From Massilia aurea (GTDB taxonomy: Bacteria; Pseudomonadota; Gammaproteobacteria; Burkholderiales; Burkholderiaceae_D): a stretch of 64,000 nt of DNA. Below the pieces are notes generated by a model that was not told the DNA's origin, made no database searches, and worked only from the letters and a program-made list of their open reading frames with translations. Position numbers and translations under genes: made by a program. The DNA is taken from the NCBI RefSeq assembly GCF_024753205.1, contig NZ_JANUGZ010000005.1, positions 434,001 through 498,000 of the forward strand. The letters are read 5' to 3'. Positions 61,705 to 64,000 of this stretch are shown piece by piece. Numbering within the stretch: the stretch's first letter is position 1; each line of letters starts with the position of its first letter.

Positions 61705-62148
61705 TTATCTGCGGTACGGGAAATGCGTCCCGATACTTCCGCCCCATCCCCGGCCACGATGGCCGCGCCAGCTGCTGCGGCCAAAGTCGAAGCCCAGCCC
61801 GATCGAGATTGGTGGATACCAATAGTTTGGCTGCTCGACATACACCGGCTGCGGCACATACACCGGCTGCTGCACATACACCGGCTGCTGCTGGACATAC
61901 ACCGGCTGTTGCGGCGTGTAGTACGGGGTCGAATAGCTTGTTGCAGGCACTGGGGTCGATGTGACTGTGCTGCCACCAGACGACGCCACACGTGCACCGG
62001 TGCCGACTGGCACTGGAGTTACGGATACGACACGCCACTGGCTCGAGTCTGCCGGTTGCGCATAGCCTTGATTGCTGTAGTAGGGCCCCGGCGCGGCGCA
62101 GCCGGCCAGCGCGCCCAGAGACACGATAATGATGGCAAGATTTTTCAT
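61705..62148 (-). CDS. Lipoprotein with PVYV repeats
   Basis: A 147-aa lipoprotein; signal MKNLAIIIVSLGALAGC with the lipobox LAGC. A Ser/Thr/Val-rich segment is followed by four PVYV repeats (QQPVYVQ, QPVYVPQ, QPVYVEQ) and a Gly/Trp/Arg-rich end. The ATG at 62148 has GGAGGAG ahead; an upstream in-frame Met lacks the lipoprotein start. The repeats resemble those of the glycine-zipper protein at 16324-16815. Function unknown; surface or outer-membrane placement is likely. Confidence 0.78.
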   Translation of the reverse strand: MKNLAIIIVSLGALAGCAAPGPYYSNQGYAQPADSSQWRVVSVTPVPVGTGARVASSGGSTVTSTPVPATSYSTPYYTPQQPVYVQQQPVYVQQPVYVPQPVYVEQPNYWYPPISIGLGFDFGRSSWRGHRGRGWGGSIGTHFPYRR

Positions 62149-62255
62149 GGCGCTCCTCCTCATGAAGCCATCATACGAGCTTGCTGACAACGTGGCGCAC
62201 GGTTTTACACCTCGTTACAGCGCGAAAAAAACCGGTACATATGCGTGAGCGCTGG

Positions 62256-63110
62256 TCAGGCCAGGATCGTCAGCAACCCATCCAAACCGGAAAAGTTCAG
62301 TGCCACATCGGCCTGCGCGCGCACGACCGGCTTGGCGCGAAATGCCACTGACAGCCCGGCAATACTCATCATGCTGAGGTCGTTGGCGCCGTCGCCCATC
62401 ACGACCGCCTGCGATGGCGCGATGCCCAGTTCAGCACACACGCGCTCGACGGTACGTTTTTTTTCCTCTGCATCGACGATCCCGCCGATGACGCGGCCGG
62501 TCAGCTTGCCATCCGCGATCTCAAGCACGTTCGCGTGTGTGTAATCGAGCCCCAGACGCGCCCCGAGGCGCTCGGTGAAGAACGTGAACCCGCCCGACAC
62601 CAGCAGCGTCCTGATGCCGGCCGCCTGTACGGCCTTGAGCATCGCCTCGCCGCCCGGAGAGATGCGCAGGCGCTCGTCGTACACCCGCTGCAGCGCGCGC
62701 GCGTCCAGCCCCGCCAGCAGGGCCACGCGGCGCCTGAGGCTTTCCGAGAAATCGAGCTCGCCCCGCATCGCTGCTTCAGTGATTTCGGACACTTGCGGCT
62801 TGAGGCCCTGCATGTCGGCGATTTCGTCGATGCACTCGATCGTGATCAGCGTCGAATCCATGTCCATCGCCACCAGACGCACGTCGGCCAGCGAGCGGCC
62901 GGGGGCGATGAAGGTCGCGTCCACGCCTGCCTCGAACGCAGCGGCATCAATGCGCTCTTTCAGGTCAGTGCTGAACACCACGCCTTCGCAGCGCAGCGCA
63001 TGCGCGCCCAGGGCCGTGGTGCGCTGCGGACTGGCCAGTTGCGCCAGGCGCGCCAGTGTGGCGGGATCGGCCTGCGGGCCTTGCAGCACCAGATTCATCG
63101 TCGTGTTCAT
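62256..63110 (-). CDS. serB: Phosphoserine phosphatase SerB
   Basis: A 284-aa HAD-family enzyme that makes serine from phosphoserine. Motif I is VAMDMDSTLI (nucleophile Asp and acid Asp), motif II LLVSGGFTFF, a Lys in GKLTGRV and motif IV VVMGDGANDLSMM. The first 75 residues are an ACT-like regulatory part. It overlaps mfd by 4 nt, so the two are co-transcribed. Confidence 0.94.
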   Translation of the reverse strand: MNTTMNLVLQGPQADPATLARLAQLASPQRTTALGAHALRCEGVVFSTDLKERIDAAAFEAGVDATFIAPGRSLADVRLVAMDMDSTLITIECIDEIADMQGLKPQVSEITEAAMRGELDFSESLRRRVALLAGLDARALQRVYDERLRISPGGEAMLKAVQAAGIRTLLVSGGFTFFTERLGARLGLDYTHANVLEIADGKLTGRVIGGIVDAEEKKRTVERVCAELGIAPSQAVVMGDGANDLSMMSIAGLSVAFRAKPVVRAQADVALNFSGLDGLLTILA

Positions 63111-64000
63111 GCGAGTAGTTGTTTGATGGTCTGTTTGATCTGGTTCACGCGCGCCGACAGGTCGGGCATGCTGGCCGTGATGCGCAGCTTGTCCTGGCCA
63201 GCCAGCTTGACGTGGCGGTTCTTCTGGATCAGCGTGATGATCCTGATCGGATCGATCGGCGGCTTTTCCATGAACTGCAGGCTGGCCGCTTCGCCATGGG
63301 CGTCGATCTTGACGATACCCACGGCCTTGGCGGCGATGCGCAGGCGGTGCGTCTCGACCAGCGCCTTCACGGGCTCGGGCAGCTTGCCGAAGCGGTCGAT
63401 CAGTTCCTCCTGCATGCTGTCGATACGGTCCGCGCTTTCGCAGTTGGCCAGGCGCTTGTAGATCGACAGGCGCTCGTGCACGTCGCCGCAGTAGTCGGCC
63501 GGGAGCAGGGCGGGCACGTGCAGATTGATCTCGGTGGTCGACGAGAGCGGCGCGGCCAGGTCGGGTTCCTTGCCGGCCTTGAGCGAGCGCACTGCCTCAT
63601 TGAGCATGTCCGAATACAGCTGGAAGCCGATCTCCAGCATTTCGCCGGACTGGTTCTCGCCCAGGACTTCGCCCGCGCCCCGGATTTCGAGGTCATGCAT
63701 GGCCAGGTAGAAGCCGCTGCCCAGTTCTTCCATCTGCTGGATGGCGTCCAGGCGGCGCTGCGATTGCTTGGTCAGGTTTTGCACGTCGCTCACCAGCAGG
63801 TAGGCATACGCCTGGTGGTGCGAGCGGCCAACGCGCCCACGCAGCTGGTGCAGCTGCGCCAGGCCGAACTTGTCGGCGCGGTGCATGATGATCGTGTTCG
63901 CGGTCGGCACGTCGATGCCGGTCTCGATGATGGTCGTGCACAGCAGGATATTGAAGCGCTGCGCCACGAAGTCGCGCATGACTTTTTCGAGGTCGCGTTC
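63107..64000 (-). CDS. mfd: Transcription-repair coupling factor Mfd (C-terminal part)
   Basis: The 3' end of mfd, running off the right edge. The 297 visible residues cover the last helicase motifs (CTTIIETGIDVPTANTII, then HQLRGRVGRS with motif VI) and the C-terminal TRCF domain (YCGDVHERLSIYKRLANCES and IDRFGKLPEPVKALVE). Mfd removes RNA polymerase stalled at DNA damage and brings in UvrA. The first visible Met is internal; the coding frame continues to 64000 and beyond. Confidence 0.94.
   Translation of the reverse strand, partial: ERDLEKVMRDFVAQRFNILLCTTIIETGIDVPTANTIIMHRADKFGLAQLHQLRGRVGRSHHQAYAYLLVSDVQNLTKQSQRRLDAIQQMEELGSGFYLAMHDLEIRGAGEVLGENQSGEMLEIGFQLYSDMLNEAVRSLKAGKEPDLAAPLSSTTEINLHVPALLPADYCGDVHERLSIYKRLANCESADRIDSMQEELIDRFGKLPEPVKALVETHRLRIAAKAVGIVKIDAHGEAASLQFMEKPPIDPIRIITLIQKNRHVKLAGQDKLRITASMPDLSARVNQIKQTIKQLLA

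Overview
The window is chromosomal DNA of a high-GC betaproteobacterium, most likely an Oxalobacteraceae member (Massilia/Duganella/Janthinobacterium group). This is inferred from codon use, from the housekeeping order bamD-rluD-pgeF-phaC-phaR-rimO-metC, from a PHA storage system and from a MSHA-type pilus locus. No rRNA, plasmid, phage or CRISPR hallmark is seen. One tRNA (Leu, anticodon TAA) is present.

Layout. 0.2-4.3 kb: a PP2C phosphatase, a GNAT acetyltransferase, a polysaccharide flippase and a pyruvyltransferase-like enzyme. 4.3-9.0 kb: a response regulator-PAS-GGDEF-EAL protein, a TonB-like membrane protein and a CHASE3-GAF-GGDEF cyclase. 9.0-10.7 kb: a lower-GC patch with two small exported proteins, bounded by imperfect direct copies of the 3' end of the next gene. 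10.7-16.0 kb: a tight four-gene minus-strand operon (Ser/Thr kinase, SEDS glycosyltransferase with a large extra N-terminal region, FHA-like protein, SH3b membrane protein). 16.1-21.7 kb: a mobile repeat, a glycine-zipper protein, a metallophosphoesterase, an M28 peptidase, a SRAP protein and small membrane proteins. 21.7-27.9 kb: a periplasmic aldehyde oxidase operon (paoABC) with paoC in tandem duplicate. 28.2-35.3 kb: tRNA-Leu, a ParB-like protein, a penicillin acylase, tdk, a membrane protein with HELAH, and the protease prc. 35.6-46.0 kb: MSHA pilus genes (mshE, mshG, one major prepilin, then mshI to mshN). 46.1-64 kb: mostly housekeeping genes, ending in a truncated mfd. Within this stretch, a DUF1349 gene sits between two copies of the same ~145-bp inverted-end repeat.

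How the genes fit together. The two c-di-GMP enzymes and the flippase/pyruvyltransferase pair belong to surface and biofilm biology. MshE carries a visible c-di-GMP-binding MshEN motif, so pilus activity is probably set by the same messenger. The kinase-SEDS-FHA-SH3b operon resembles in content the actinobacterial cell-wall locus (fhaA-pstP-rodA-pknA/B) and is the best candidate here for an under-described system: a phospho-signalling module coupled to its own peptidoglycan polymerase. The rest of the window is ordinary, apart from the two classes of palindromic intergenic repeats and the low-GC patches they or other repeats flank.
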